Shown: positions 1 through 9,725, numbered from the stretch's first letter. The stretch is 64,000 nucleotides of DNA from Pseudomonas mohnii (GCF_900105115.1 NZ_FNRV01000001.1:1860001-1924000); one strand, 5' to 3'. Numbers and translations: made by a program. Notes: generated by a model from the letters alone, not told the origin.

Positions 1-1
1 C

Positions 2-1087
2 GGGCAACGCACCGATGCATTGATCAGCGCGACGGGCGAATTGCTCAAGCGCTTGACTCAATTGCCCGAACGGCGGGCCTGGCTGGCGGCACGCAACCGT
101 GGCGGCGAATTCAGTCTCCTGATGCCGGGACTGAACACCGAGGGCGCCGAGCGACTGGCCGCCGAGATCAGCGCCCCCTTGGAAAACCTGCGTCTGACCG
201 GCGCCAGCGATTGCACGCCCGTCGCCCATTTGGGCATTGTCGCCTATCACCCCGGTGAGCCGGCCAGCGACGTGCTACTGCGCCTGGACCATGCACTGAC
301 TCAAGCCCGGCAACGCTCCGACCGCCCCTGGGTGCTGCTGGGGCATCACGAGACCGTACCGAATCAGCCTCAACATGACTGGCGTGCCTGGCTCGACGAC
401 GCCCTGACCCAAGGCAAATTGCAGCTGTATTTTCAGCCGGTGGTGCAATGCGCTGACCCCCGTCAGGTGCTGCACCACAAAGTCCTCGCGCGTCTGATCG
501 ATCCGCAGGGCGAAGCGATTGCCGCCGGACATTTCCTGCCGTGGATCGAGCGTCTGGGCTGGTCGGCACGCTTCGATCTGGCGATGCTCGACGCCACCCT
601 CGAATACCTCGCCGCCAACCGCTGGCCACTGGCACTGAGCTTGTCCGGCAGTACCCTGCGCGACCGGGCGCAGCTGCGACTGATCCTCGACATGCTCGAA
701 TCGCTGCCGGATCTGGCACCGCTGCTGACCCTGGAAATCGACGAATGCCAACTGCCGCCCGCGGACGAGTTGCAACGGCTGAGTCACAGTGTGCTCAACA
801 CCGGTTTTCGCATCGGCTTGCAGCATTTTGGTGGCAGCTTCAGTCAGATCGGCAACCTGACGCAACTGGGTCTGGCTTACTTGAAAATCGATGGAGCCTA
901 CATCAGGCACATCGATGAGCAACGAGATAAGCGGCTGTTCATCGAGGCGATCTTCAGGGCCACCAACAGCATTGACCTGCCGTTGATTGCAGAAATGGTC
1001 GAGACTCAGGGTGAGCTGGAAACGATCAAGGAACTGGGGGTGTTTGGGGTAATGGGAAGATTGATCGGCGCGCCTGAACCGATGTGA
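2..1087 (+). CDS. lapD: LapD, c-di-GMP receptor (C-terminal part, cut by window edge)
   Basis: The frame is open from base 2, so the gene starts upstream; about 361 residues are visible. They cover the end of a degenerate GGDEF domain (RGGEF is visible, active-site context poor) and a full EAL-like domain. The EAL signature is replaced by KVL in HHKVLARL, as expected for a catalytically dead, c-di-GMP-binding LapD. In the family this inner-membrane protein binds c-di-GMP through its EAL domain and then sequesters the periplasmic protease LapG, so LapA stays on the surface. The adjacent lapA and lapEBC genes make the assignment firm. The HAMP and periplasmic domains, and presumably lapG, lie outside the window. 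Confidence 0.9.
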   Translation, partial: GQRTDALISATGELLKRLTQLPERRAWLAARNRGGEFSLLMPGLNTEGAERLAAEISAPLENLRLTGASDCTPVAHLGIVAYHPGEPASDVLLRLDHALTQARQRSDRPWVLLGHHETVPNQPQHDWRAWLDDALTQGKLQLYFQPVVQCADPRQVLHHKVLARLIDPQGEAIAAGHFLPWIERLGWSARFDLAMLDATLEYLAANRWPLALSLSGSTLRDRAQLRLILDMLESLPDLAPLLTLEIDECQLPPADELQRLSHSVLNTGFRIGLQHFGGSFSQIGNLTQLGLAYLKIDGAYIRHIDEQRDKRLFIEAIFRATNSIDLPLIAEMVETQGELETIKELGVFGVMGRLIGAPEPM

Positions 1088-1104
1088 AGCCAGCAGATCA
1101 ACAG

Positions 1105-1172
1105 ATCGCAGCCTTCGGCGGCTCCTACAGGATCCAGACGATCCCAGGCAGGAGCTGCCGGAGGCTGCGACC
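1105..1172. repeat. REP-type inverted pair between lapD and lapA
   Basis: Two inverted arms, TCGCAGCCTTCGGCGGCTCC near 1105 and GGAGCTGCCGGAGGCTGCGA at 1151-1170, form an imperfect palindrome followed by CCTTTTTC. It lies between the convergent lapD and lapA ends and may serve both as a REP element and as a transcript end. Confidence 0.7.
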
Positions 1173-1181
1173 TTTTTCAGA

Positions 1182-4100
1182 TCAAACGGTATCCACCTTC
1201 AACGAATGATCATTGAGCATCCCGTTGATGATGGTCGCCGTATCCGCCCCGGCAATCACCCCGCCCGCCCCCGGCGTCACCCCGTAATGGCTGGCCAGGT
1301 TGACACCCGCCAGATCGATGGTCTGGTTCGGCGCCGCGCCGGCCAATGCACTGACGTCGATGCTGGTCACCACTGACGCACCGCTGCCACTGACGGTGAA
1401 GTGCAGATAGTCATCCAGCGATGCCGCAGTGTTGCTTTCCCCTTGCAGCAACTGCGACAAGTCCAGTTTGTCGGTGCCTGGTGCGAAGTCGGTCACTACG
1501 TCGTGACCGCTGTTGCCCTTGAGCCACTCGATAGTGTCGGCCCCGGCTCCGCCGGTGAGGGTGTTGTTGCCCAGGCCGCCAATCAGGAAATCATCGCCGC
1601 CCCCGCCATTGAGCACATCGTTACCCAGTCCGCCATTGATGATGTTGCTGTTGTTGTCGCCGGTGAGGGTGTCGTTGTAGTTGGAGCCCGTCAGGTTTTC
1701 GATGCCGGCCAAGGTATCGGTGCCGGCGCCAATGGTGTTCTGAGCGCCGAGCAGGCTCAGGTCGACCGTGACCCCGGCCGTGGCATGGGCATAGCTGGCG
1801 GTGTCGTTGCCGATACCTCCGTCGAGTAGATCATTGCCCGGACCGCTGTAGAGCAAGTCGTTGCCGGCGCCGCCGTGCAGCTCGTTATTGCCGGGGCCTG
1901 CGGTGAGGATGTCATTGCCGTCACCGCCATTGAGGATGTTGTCGCCATTGCCCGCCACCAGTGTGTCATTGCCCGCCGTCCCGGTGAGGATGTGATTGTC
2001 CTGGTAGCTGATGGACAGGTGGGCGCTGTCGCTGCCGCCATGGCTGTCACTGGCGATGGAGGTGCCATGGTCATCCGGGGCAATGTCATGGGCACCGGCG
2101 TAGTTGACGGTCATGGTCAGTTGGTAGTCTTCCGCCCCGTTGGAGTTGCTGCCACTGGTATTGGTGATATTGGTGATGTGGATCTGGTAGGTCGCATCCG
2201 ACGTTGCCGTCAGGGTTTGCCCGTCCGCAAGGGCAATCCAGGCTCCGCCGTCGACCGAATATTCCATGGCCACATGGCCCGCTGCCAGGTTGTGATCCAG
2301 GTTGAGGGTTTCGCCCTGCTTAAGATTGACGGTGATGCGATCCTCATCATTGGCGTGGGCATTGGTCACCGCACCCAGGTAACCGCTGACCACCAGCACC
2401 GCCGTCATGGTCGCTGCATTGGCCGAGAACGCACTGCGTACGTCGGCCAGGTTCTGGTTCTCGGTGTTGTTGGGGTTGGTACCTTTGAAGTTGATCGCGC
2501 CTGTGCCAGTGAAGTCCGCTGCCTTGGAGATCCAGCCGGTGTTTTCGGTGTTCACCACCGACGCGGCCTTCTGCGACACGTAATGGTTATCTGCGGTGTC
2601 GAGGTTCTCCACCAGAGTGCCTTTGCTGTCGTTAACGTTGCCTTTCGGGTCGTAGGTGGTGCCATCGACGGTTATGGTTTTGAGGAGGCCACCGTCGGCA
2701 GCGAACGTTGCGCCCTCGCCCACTGGCGAACCCGTTAGCGGTGTACTGACCACCGTGCCCGACAGCACCGAGTTCTGTTGATTGAGATCGGTGACCAACA
2801 CCGGGTTGGTATTGTTGCCAGATGTGGTGGTGTCGTCATGCGCCAGTGGATCCGGGTCGGGACTGCTCACACCGTCACCCAGGCCAACCGCATCGTTCTT
2901 GGTGTCTCTGGACTCAAGGGCTCCCTTCGTAGTGGCCTCGCCCTGCGACCCGACATCACCTTCGTTGGGCTTACCGTCAGAGAGGGAATACCCGACGTTT
3001 TGCGCCCCCGTTTGTTTGCCACTGGTGTCGAACGCCGTTTTCGCCGCAGCCACGGCAGCGTCATTGCTGGTGCTATCACCCGCCAACGGGCCGGAGAGGC
3101 TTGGCTTGGCCGTTGTAACACCCCCCCCGATCGGGGTCTTGTCGGTATCGCCACTGGCAGTTTCGCTGCCATGATCCGGTTCGCTGTCGGGGACGTGTCC
3201 AACCACCTGGTCCTGGCCGTCCTTGGTGTCGTCGAGGGCTTTGTCGTGGGTGGTCACGTCGTTGTCGCTGACCGCTTTGATGCAGCTGTTGTTCACGTCG
3301 ATGGTGAGGGTCGTGGTGCTCTGGTCGCCGTCGCCGTCACGCAGGGTGTAGGTGAAGGTGTCGGTCGCACCCGGGCCGTTCACGCTGTTGGGGTAGCTGT
3401 GGTATTCGGCGTTGCCGTGGGCATCCAGGGTCAGGTAGCCGTAGGTGCCGTTGATCTGGCTGTTGAGGCCACCCACAACCGGCGTCGAGGTGTCCGAGCC
3501 GGCGCGCACGCCGACCACGCCACCACCGGCATCCGGGCCATCCGCACCGCCGACATCGTTCGCCAGCACGTTGCCGGTGACCACACCGCCCTCGGTGACC
3601 GAGGCTGTATCGGCATTGGCCTTGGGCACGTCATCGACGATGTTGACCACGATGGTGCTGGTGACCACGCTCCCCTGGGAATCGGTGGCCTGGTAGGTGA
3701 AGGTTTCGGTGACGGTGTTGGCACCGTCGTTCGCATGCGGCGTGGTGTTCGCCGGTGTCGTCAGGGTGTAGGTGTAGGTGCCATCGGAGTTGAGCTGGAT
3801 CACCCCGAAATGGCCCTGGGCGCTGCCGACCAGGCTGTAGCTGATCGCACCGGAAGCGCCGGTGACCGCGCCGACCAAGGTGCCGCTGGCGGTCTCGCCC
3901 GCGTTGTGTGGATCGCTGCCGGTGGCGTAGCCGGCCGCCAGGTCCTGGCCATCCTTGGTGTCGTCGAGGGCTTTTTCGTAGACGGTCACGTCGTTGTCGC
4001 TGACCGCCTTGATGCAGCTGTTGTTCACGTCGATGGTGAGGGTCGTGGTGCTCTGGTCGCCGTCGCCGTCACGCAGGGTGTAGGTGAAGGTGTCGGTCGC

Positions 4101-7100
4101 GCCCGGACCGTTCACGCTGTTGGGGTAGCTGTGGTATTCGGCGTTGCCGTGGGCGTCCAGGGTCAGGTAGCCGTAGGTGCCGTTGATCTGGCTGTTCAGC
4201 CCGCCCACAACCGGGGTCGAGGTGTCCGAGCCGGCGCGCACGCCGACCACGCCACCACCGGCATCCGGGCCATCCGCACCGCCGACATCGTTCGCCAGCA
4301 CGTTGCCGGTGACCACTCCGCCCTCGGTGACCGAGGCTGTATCGGCATTGGCCTTGGGCACGTCATCGACGATGTTGACCACGATGGTGCTGGTGACCAC
4401 GCTCCCCTGGGAATCGGTGGCCTGATAGGTGAAGGTTTCGGTGACGGTGTTGGCACCGTCGTTCGCGTGCGGCGTGGTGTTCGCCGGTGTCGTCAGGGTG
4501 TAGGTGTAGGTGCCATCGGAGTTGAGCTGGATCAGCCCGAAATGGCCCTGGGCACTGCCGACCAGGCTGTAGCTGATCGCGCCGCTGGCGCCGGTGACCG
4601 AGCCGACCAAGGTGCCGCTGGCGGTCTCGCCCGCGTTATGGGGATCGCTGCCGGTGGCGTAGCCGGCCGCCAGGTCCTGGCCGTCCTTGGTGTCATCGAG
4701 GGCTTTTTCGTAGACGGTCACGTCGTTGTCACTGACCGCCTTGATGCAGCTGTTGTTCACGTCGATGGTGAGGGTCGTGGTGCTCTGGTCGCCGTCGCCG
4801 TCACGCAGGGTGTAGGTGAAGGTGTCGGTCGCGCCGGGGCCGTTCACGCTGTTGGGATAGCTGTGGTATTCGGCGTTGCCGTGGGCATCCAGGGTCAGGT
4901 AACCGTAGGTGCCGTTGATCTGGCTGTTGAGGCCACCCACAACCGGCGTCGAGGTGTCCGAGCCGGCGCGCACGCCGACCACGCCACCACCGGCATCCGG
5001 GCCATCCGCACCACCGACATCGTTCGCCAGCACGTTGCCGGTGACCACGCCGCCCTCGGTGACCGAGGCTGTATCGGCATTGGCCTTGGGCACGTCATCG
5101 ACGATGTTGACCACGATGGTGCTGGTGACCACGCTCCCCTGGGAATCGATGGCCTGGTAGGTGAAGGTTTCGGTGACGGTGTTGGCACCGTCGTTAGCAT
5201 GCGGCGTGGTGTTCGCCGGTGTCGTCAGGGTGTAGGTGTAGGTGCCATCGGAGTTGAGCTGGATCACCCCGAAATGGCCCTGGGCGCTGCCGACCAGGCT
5301 GTAGCTGATCGCGCCGCTGGCGCCGGTGACCGAGCCGACCAAGGTGCCGCTGGCGGTCTCGCCCGCGTTATGGGGATCGCTGCCGGTGGCGTAGCCGGCC
5401 GCCAGGTCCTGGCCGTCCTTGGTGTCGTCGAGGGCTTTTTCGTAGACGGTCACGTCGTTGTCGCTGACCGCCTTGATGCAGCTGTTGTTCACGTCGATGG
5501 TGAGGGTCGTGGTGCTCTGGTCGCCGTCACCGTCACGCAGGGTGTAGGTGAAGGTGTCGGTCGCGCCGGGGCCGTTCACGCTGTTGGGGTAGCTGTGGTA
5601 TTCGGCGTTGCCGTGGGCATCCAGGGTCAGGTAACCGTAGGTGCCGTTGATCTGGCTGTTGAGGCCACCCACGACCGGGGTCGAGGTGTCCGAGCCGGCA
5701 CGCACGCCGACCACGCCACCACCAACCGCCGGACCGTCGGCACCGCCGACATCGTTTGCCAGCACGTTGCCGGTGACCACACCGCCCTCGGTGACCGAGG
5801 CTGTATCGGCATTGGCCTTGGGCACGTCATCGACGATGTTGACCACGATGGTGCTGGTGACCACGCTCCCCTGAGAATCGGTGGCCTGGTAGGTGAAGGT
5901 TTCGGTGACGGTGTTGGCACCGTCGTTAGCATGCGGCGTGGTGTTCGCCGGTGTCGTCAGGGTGTAGGTGTAGGTGCCATCGGAGTTGAGCTGGATCACC
6001 CCGAAATGGCCCTGGGCGCTGCCGACCAGGCTGTAGCTGATCGCGCCGCTGGCGCCGGTGACCGAACCGACCAACGTGCCGCTGGCGGTCTCGCCCGCGT
6101 TATGGGGATCGCTGCCGGTGGCGTAGCCGGCCGCCAGGTCCTGGCCGTCCTTGGTGTCGTCGAGGGCTTTTTCGTAGACGGTCACGTCGTTGTCGCTGAC
6201 CGCCTTGATGCAGCTGTTGTTCACGTCGATGGTGAGGGTCGTGGTGCTCTGGTCGCCGTCACCGTCACGCAGGGTGTAGGTGAAGGTGTCGGTCGCGCCG
6301 GGGCCGTTCACGCTGTTGGGGTAGCTGTGGTATTCGGCGTTGCCGTGGGCATCCAGGGTCAGGTAACCGTAGGTGCCGTTGATCTGGCTGTTCAGCCCGC
6401 CCACAACCGGTGTCGAGGTGTCCGAGCCGGCGCGCACGCCGACCACGCCACCACCAACCGCCGGACCGTCGGCACCGCCGACATCGTTTGCCAGCACGTT
6501 GCCGGTGACCACACCGCCCTCGGTGACCGAGGCTGTATCGGCATTGGCCTTGGGCACGTCATCGACGATGTTGACCACGATGGTGCTGGTGACCACGCTC
6601 CCCTGAGAATCGGTGGCCTGGTAGGTGAAGGTTTCCGTGACGGTGTTGGCACCGTCGTTCGCGTGCGGCGTGGTGTTCGCCGGTGTCGTCAGGGTGTAGG
6701 TGTAGGTGCCATCGGAGTTGAGCTGGATCACCCCGAAATGGCCCTGAGCGCTGCCGACCAGGCTGTAGCTGATCGCGCCGCTGGCGCCGGTGACCGAACC
6801 GACCAACGTGCCGCTGGCGGTCTCGCCCGCGTTATGGGGATCGCTGCCGGTGGCGTAGCCGGCCGCCAGGTCCTGGCCGTCCTTGGTGTCGTCGAGGGCT
6901 TTTTCGTAGACGGTCACGTCGTTGTCACTGACCGCTTTGATGCAGCTGTTGTTCACGTCGATGGTGAGGGTCGTGGTGCTCTGGTCGCCGTCGCCGTCAC
7001 GCAGGGTGTAGGTGAAGGTGTCGGTCGCGCCCGGACCGTTCACGCTGTTGGGGTAGCTGTGGTATTCGGCGTTGCCGTGGGCGTCCAGGGTCAGGTAACC

Positions 7101-9128
7101 GTAGGTGCCGTTGATCTGGCTGTTGAGGCCACCCACGACCGGGGTCGAGGTGTCCGAGCCGGCGCGCACGCCGACCACGCCACCACCAACCGCCGGACCG
7201 TCGGCACCGCCGACATCGTTCGCCAGCACGTTGCCGGTGACCACACCGCCCTCGGTGACCGAGGCTGTATCGGCATTGGCCTTGGGCACATCATCGACGA
7301 TGTTGACGTCGATTTGCGCGTGCGCCGTGCTGCCATCGGTATCGGTGGCGACGACTTCGAAATGCTCGGTGATGCTGTTGGCGCCACTGGCATTCGGATG
7401 AGTGTCGGTGTAGTTCAGGGTGTAGCTGTAACTCACTACCCCGGTCGTCGGGTTATAACCGGTGATGGTGAAGGTCGCGCCCGTGTCAGTGCTACCCGAT
7501 TGCGGGAAGCCCACCGGAACGCCGCCGCTGATTATCGAGACGCCACTCACGGTCAGACTTTGCAAACCGTCCGGCGCATTGACCGTGAAGGTGCCGCTTT
7601 GGGTCAGCTCCGCCGCATTCGGGTTGCTGCCGTAAGTGAGGTTTTTTTCGTAAACCGTCAGCTCGCCACCTTCGACGTTCAATCCGCCAATCGTCACCGG
7701 GTCGTCGTTGTTGTGGATCTGCAGAACCAGATTCGCCGTGCTGGTATCGCCGTCAGCATCCTTAAGCGTGTAGGTGAACGTTTCGGTCCCGTTGCCACCG
7801 CCATGCAGGGCCTTGAAATCCGCATCACTGGTATCAAGGGTGTAGGTGTACGTGCCGTTGGCATTGAGCACCAACGTGCCGTAAGTCCCGGTGAAAGTGC
7901 CACCCACCACGGGGCCGCTTTCCGGTCCGGTGGGGATGCGGTCGGCGCCTTGCACATCGTTGGTCAGTACGCTGCCGTTCAGGGTCAGATGGGTTTCTGA
8001 CGCCGTGGCCGCGTTACTGTCATCGACGGCTTTAGGGACGTCATCGCTGATGTTGACGTCCAGCGAACCCGTGGCGCTGTCGCCGTTGCTGTCGCCGGCG
8101 ACCACTGTGAAGTGTTCACTGAGTTGGGTGCCGTCCCCGGACGCGTGGTTTTCGCTGCCATTGAGGGTGTAGCTGTAACTCACCACACCAGTGGCCGGGT
8201 TATATCCGGTGATGGTCAGGGTGCTGCCCAGCGGTGTGGTGATCGACTGAGGAAAACCTGCAGCCACACCGCCGCTGACCACATTGATTCCGCCGACGCT
8301 CAGACTGGTGAGCCCGTCGAGCGCCGTGACGGTAAACGTGCCGCTCTGGGTCAGCGCACCGGGATTACTGGCCGAGCCATCGACGAGGTTGGCTTCGTTG
8401 ACGGTCAGTTCACCGCCCTCGACGGACAGGCCGTTGAGGGTGACCGGGTTATTGATCGGAGGCGTGACGACCGGGGGTGTGATGTCCGGTGGCGTGACAA
8501 CAGGCGGCGTGACGTCCGGTGGCGTGACGACAGGCGGCGTGACGTCCGGTGACGTGACGATAGGCGGCGTGATGACTGGCGCCGAAGTACCCGCGCCGTC
8601 TAAACCATTATTGGCAGCGGCGTTGTGCCGCAACTCGGGAAACTCGGGAATGCCATTGAAGCCGGCGGTGGGGAAGCCAATGGTAGGATCGACCCGTCCC
8701 GCCACTTCTTCGAGCATGACAAAACTGTGGCCGCCGCCCAGCTCGCCGCCGGAAGGTCCGGTCGACCCCGGGCCGGCCGCGGTCGCTTCAGCGGTTTGCG
8801 TCGGGTCGTCACCGGCAGCGATGGCCTTTTGCAGTTGCTCGACGTCGGTCAGCTGCGCCTGGCTCGGCGTCACCGACTCAGTCGTGTCCACCACATGGGG
8901 CGACTGATCAGCCAGCAATTGAGGGGTCATTTGCAGGCTGCTGCCGCGCCCAAGGGTCAGCTCATGGCCATTTTGCAAATGCACCGCTACTGCGCCTTCG
9001 GCCCCGGTATTCAGTTGATCGCCGGCGAACAACCGGTCGCCCTCGACCAGGACACGACGCGTGCCGTCGCCCGCCACCGCGAATACCTGACCGATGACTT
9101 TACTGACGATACCGATGAGCGTAGCCAT
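1182..9128 (-). CDS. lapA: LapA-type giant RTX adhesin (2648 aa)
   Basis: Surface adhesin secreted by LapEBC. Start: GGAGGA lies 7 bases before the ATG at 9128 (MATLIGIV); two in-frame residues upstream there is another ATG too close to that RBS. Residues 1-115 form the retention module; TAAG at residues 116-119 is the expected LapG cleavage site. A Pro/Thr-rich linker follows, then two VCBS-like domains, then about 5.5 copies of a 244-residue repeat (two Ig-like/VCBS units each). The C-terminal part has GGxGxDxL nonapeptide Ca-binding repeats and a type I secretion signal. No von Willebrand A domain was seen. At 2648 residues it is short for LapA (about 5200 in P. fluorescens Pf0-1, over 8000 in P. 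putida, from memory). Divergent from lapE; convergent with lapD. Confidence 0.93.
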   Translation of the reverse strand: MATLIGIVSKVIGQVFAVAGDGTRRVLVEGDRLFAGDQLNTGAEGAVAVHLQNGHELTLGRGSSLQMTPQLLADQSPHVVDTTESVTPSQAQLTDVEQLQKAIAAGDDPTQTAEATAAGPGSTGPSGGELGGGHSFVMLEEVAGRVDPTIGFPTAGFNGIPEFPELRHNAAANNGLDGAGTSAPVITPPIVTSPDVTPPVVTPPDVTPPVVTPPDITPPVVTPPINNPVTLNGLSVEGGELTVNEANLVDGSASNPGALTQSGTFTVTALDGLTSLSVGGINVVSGGVAAGFPQSITTPLGSTLTITGYNPATGVVSYSYTLNGSENHASGDGTQLSEHFTVVAGDSNGDSATGSLDVNISDDVPKAVDDSNAATASETHLTLNGSVLTNDVQGADRIPTGPESGPVVGGTFTGTYGTLVLNANGTYTYTLDTSDADFKALHGGGNGTETFTYTLKDADGDTSTANLVLQIHNNDDPVTIGGLNVEGGELTVYEKNLTYGSNPNAAELTQSGTFTVNAPDGLQSLTVSGVSIISGGVPVGFPQSGSTDTGATFTITGYNPTTGVVSYSYTLNYTDTHPNASGANSITEHFEVVATDTDGSTAHAQIDVNIVDDVPKANADTASVTEGGVVTGNVLANDVGGADGPAVGGGVVGVRAGSDTSTPVVGGLNSQINGTYGYLTLDAHGNAEYHSYPNSVNGPGATDTFTYTLRDGDGDQSTTTLTIDVNNSCIKAVSDNDVTVYEKALDDTKDGQDLAAGYATGSDPHNAGETASGTLVGSVTGASGAISYSLVGSAQGHFGVIQLNSDGTYTYTLTTPANTTPHANDGANTVTETFTYQATDSQGSVVTSTIVVNIVDDVPKANADTASVTEGGVVTGNVLANDVGGADGPAVGGGVVGVRAGSDTSTPVVGGLNSQINGTYGYLTLDAHGNAEYHSYPNSVNGPGATDTFTYTLRDGDGDQSTTTLTIDVNNSCIKAVSDNDVTVYEKALDDTKDGQDLAAGYATGSDPHNAGETASGTLVGSVTGASGAISYSLVGSAQGHFGVIQLNSDGTYTYTLTTPANTTPHANDGANTVTETFTYQATDSQGSVVTSTIVVNIVDDVPKANADTASVTEGGVVTGNVLANDVGGADGPAVGGGVVGVRAGSDTSTPVVGGLNSQINGTYGYLTLDAHGNAEYHSYPNSVNGPGATDTFTYTLRDGDGDQSTTTLTIDVNNSCIKAVSDNDVTVYEKALDDTKDGQDLAAGYATGSDPHNAGETASGTLVGSVTGASGAISYSLVGSAQGHFGVIQLNSDGTYTYTLTTPANTTPHANDGANTVTETFTYQAIDSQGSVVTSTIVVNIVDDVPKANADTASVTEGGVVTGNVLANDVGGADGPDAGGGVVGVRAGSDTSTPVVGGLNSQINGTYGYLTLDAHGNAEYHSYPNSVNGPGATDTFTYTLRDGDGDQSTTTLTIDVNNSCIKAVSDNDVTVYEKALDDTKDGQDLAAGYATGSDPHNAGETASGTLVGSVTGASGAISYSLVGSAQGHFGLIQLNSDGTYTYTLTTPANTTPHANDGANTVTETFTYQATDSQGSVVTSTIVVNIVDDVPKANADTASVTEGGVVTGNVLANDVGGADGPDAGGGVVGVRAGSDTSTPVVGGLNSQINGTYGYLTLDAHGNAEYHSYPNSVNGPGATDTFTYTLRDGDGDQSTTTLTIDVNNSCIKAVSDNDVTVYEKALDDTKDGQDLAAGYATGSDPHNAGETASGTLVGAVTGASGAISYSLVGSAQGHFGVIQLNSDGTYTYTLTTPANTTPHANDGANTVTETFTYQATDSQGSVVTSTIVVNIVDDVPKANADTASVTEGGVVTGNVLANDVGGADGPDAGGGVVGVRAGSDTSTPVVGGLNSQINGTYGYLTLDAHGNAEYHSYPNSVNGPGATDTFTYTLRDGDGDQSTTTLTIDVNNSCIKAVSDNDVTTHDKALDDTKDGQDQVVGHVPDSEPDHGSETASGDTDKTPIGGGVTTAKPSLSGPLAGDSTSNDAAVAAAKTAFDTSGKQTGAQNVGYSLSDGKPNEGDVGSQGEATTKGALESRDTKNDAVGLGDGVSSPDPDPLAHDDTTTSGNNTNPVLVTDLNQQNSVLSGTVVSTPLTGSPVGEGATFAADGGLLKTITVDGTTYDPKGNVNDSKGTLVENLDTADNHYVSQKAASVVNTENTGWISKAADFTGTGAINFKGTNPNNTENQNLADVRSAFSANAATMTAVLVVSGYLGAVTNAHANDEDRITVNLKQGETLNLDHNLAAGHVAMEYSVDGGAWIALADGQTLTATSDATYQIHITNITNTSGSNSNGAEDYQLTMTVNYAGAHDIAPDDHGTSIASDSHGGSDSAHLSISYQDNHILTGTAGNDTLVAGNGDNILNGGDGNDILTAGPGNNELHGGAGNDLLYSGPGNDLLDGGIGNDTASYAHATAGVTVDLSLLGAQNTIGAGTDTLAGIENLTGSNYNDTLTGDNNSNIINGGLGNDVLNGGGGDDFLIGGLGNNTLTGGAGADTIEWLKGNSGHDVVTDFAPGTDKLDLSQLLQGESNTAASLDDYLHFTVSGSGASVVTSIDVSALAGAAPNQTIDLAGVNLASHYGVTPGAGGVIAGADTATIINGMLNDHSLKVDTV
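3253..7300 (-). repeat. 732-bp tandem repeats inside lapA, about 5.5 copies
   Basis: The sequence recurs with an exact 732-bp period (for example equivalent positions 3445, 4177, 4909, 5641, 6373, 7105). Each unit encodes 244 residues: a block from VDDVPKANADTASVTEGG to NNSCIKAVSDNDVT, and a block from VYEKALDDTKDGQD to QGSVVTSTIVVNI. Six copies of the first block and five of the second are present; a decayed sixth second block (THDKALDDTKDGQDQ) follows. Copies differ only at scattered positions, such as PAVGGG in the three N-terminal copies and PDAGGG in the three C-terminal ones. Confidence 0.97.
8461..8585 (-). repeat. Pro/Thr-rich linker repeat in lapA
   Basis: A short tandem repeat with a 15/30-bp period encodes alternating TPPVV and TPPDV/I units (about eight) between the retention module and the first VCBS-like domain. 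It probably acts as an extended spacer near the outer-membrane pore; that role is inference. Confidence 0.85.
8772..8783 (-). other. LapG cleavage motif TAAG in LapA
   Basis: Codons ACC GCG GCC GGC encode Thr116-Ala-Ala-Gly119 just after the N-terminal globular module. In P. fluorescens LapA the periplasmic cysteine protease LapG cuts within such a TAAG to release the adhesin when c-di-GMP is low. Confidence 0.85.
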
Positions 9129-9725
9129 GTGCATTTCCTCCGCTGCCAACCGCTGTCGGCACCCTGATTTATCACGGAGAACATGCTCGATGGCTCAGGC
9201 GGGTTGCCTGGCGGATTGTCTGCGGGTCAGCGGATTTACCTGAGTAGACCACCGTCCTCTGGCGACATTCTCGCCCAGCGTGAAACTCACGGACATCGTT
9301 CGCGTATCTGGACAAACCCGTTTGCAATCAATGGCATCGGGATCCAAATCCAGCCCAACCTGTCCAGCGAGCGCAGCGTAACGATCCTGAACCACACAAG
9401 TGACAAAAAACCGTCACTCCAGTCTGCTACGCGTCCCTCCCCTCCAGCACTTCTCCGTCCATTGTCGATAAGTGGATTGGAACTTTCCTAAAACCCAGAA
9501 GAGCGCCCTAAAGCTCATAAATCAAGGGCTTTCGCATTGAACAATGTGCTGGATTTTGCAGAGCGCATAAGTTTTTTTTGGCATAGGCATTATGAGAAAT
9601 AGTTCTTAGCTCCTCCCTAGAATGTTCTTAGCTCTGTTGTTAAAAGCATGAAACGGTTTACCTATAAATGTCGTCAAATAATTGGCGACCGATAAAGAAC
9701 CATCAGGAATCAGGGAGATGTACCC
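9129..9725. promoter_or_regulatory. lapA-lapE divergent intergenic region (597 bp)
   Basis: No convincing gene; the one open frame (9183-9491) has no RBS or family likeness. The lapE-proximal 130 bp are AT-rich and hold a direct repeat GTTCTTAGCTC (9602-9612 and 9624-9634), a TATAAA at 9663-9668 that could be a -10 (a TTGTTA lies 20 bp upstream), and the dyad at 9670-9689. Confidence 0.6.
9670..9689. promoter_or_regulatory. Candidate FleQ box upstream of lapE
   Basis: The dyad GTCGTCAA-ATAA-TTGGCGAC contains GTCAAATAATTGGC, close to the 14-bp FleQ consensus GTCaNTAAAtTGAC known from P. aeruginosa. FleQ is a c-di-GMP-responsive regulator known to control lap genes in P. putida and P. fluorescens. 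It lies 37 bp before the lapE start. Confidence 0.5.

Noticed and set aside
3253..7300. Regular repeats resembling a CRISPR array
   Set aside because: The period is 732 bp, all in frame and coding; no short repeats with unique spacers.
2778..8000. A 1740-codon open frame on the plus strand, opposite lapA
   Set aside because: It is a mirror of the repeated lapA coding sequence, with Val/Gly/Asp-rich repetitive product, no RBS and no family.
9183..9491. Open frame of 102 codons in the lapA-lapE gap
   Set aside because: No RBS, no recognisable protein, composition not codon-like.
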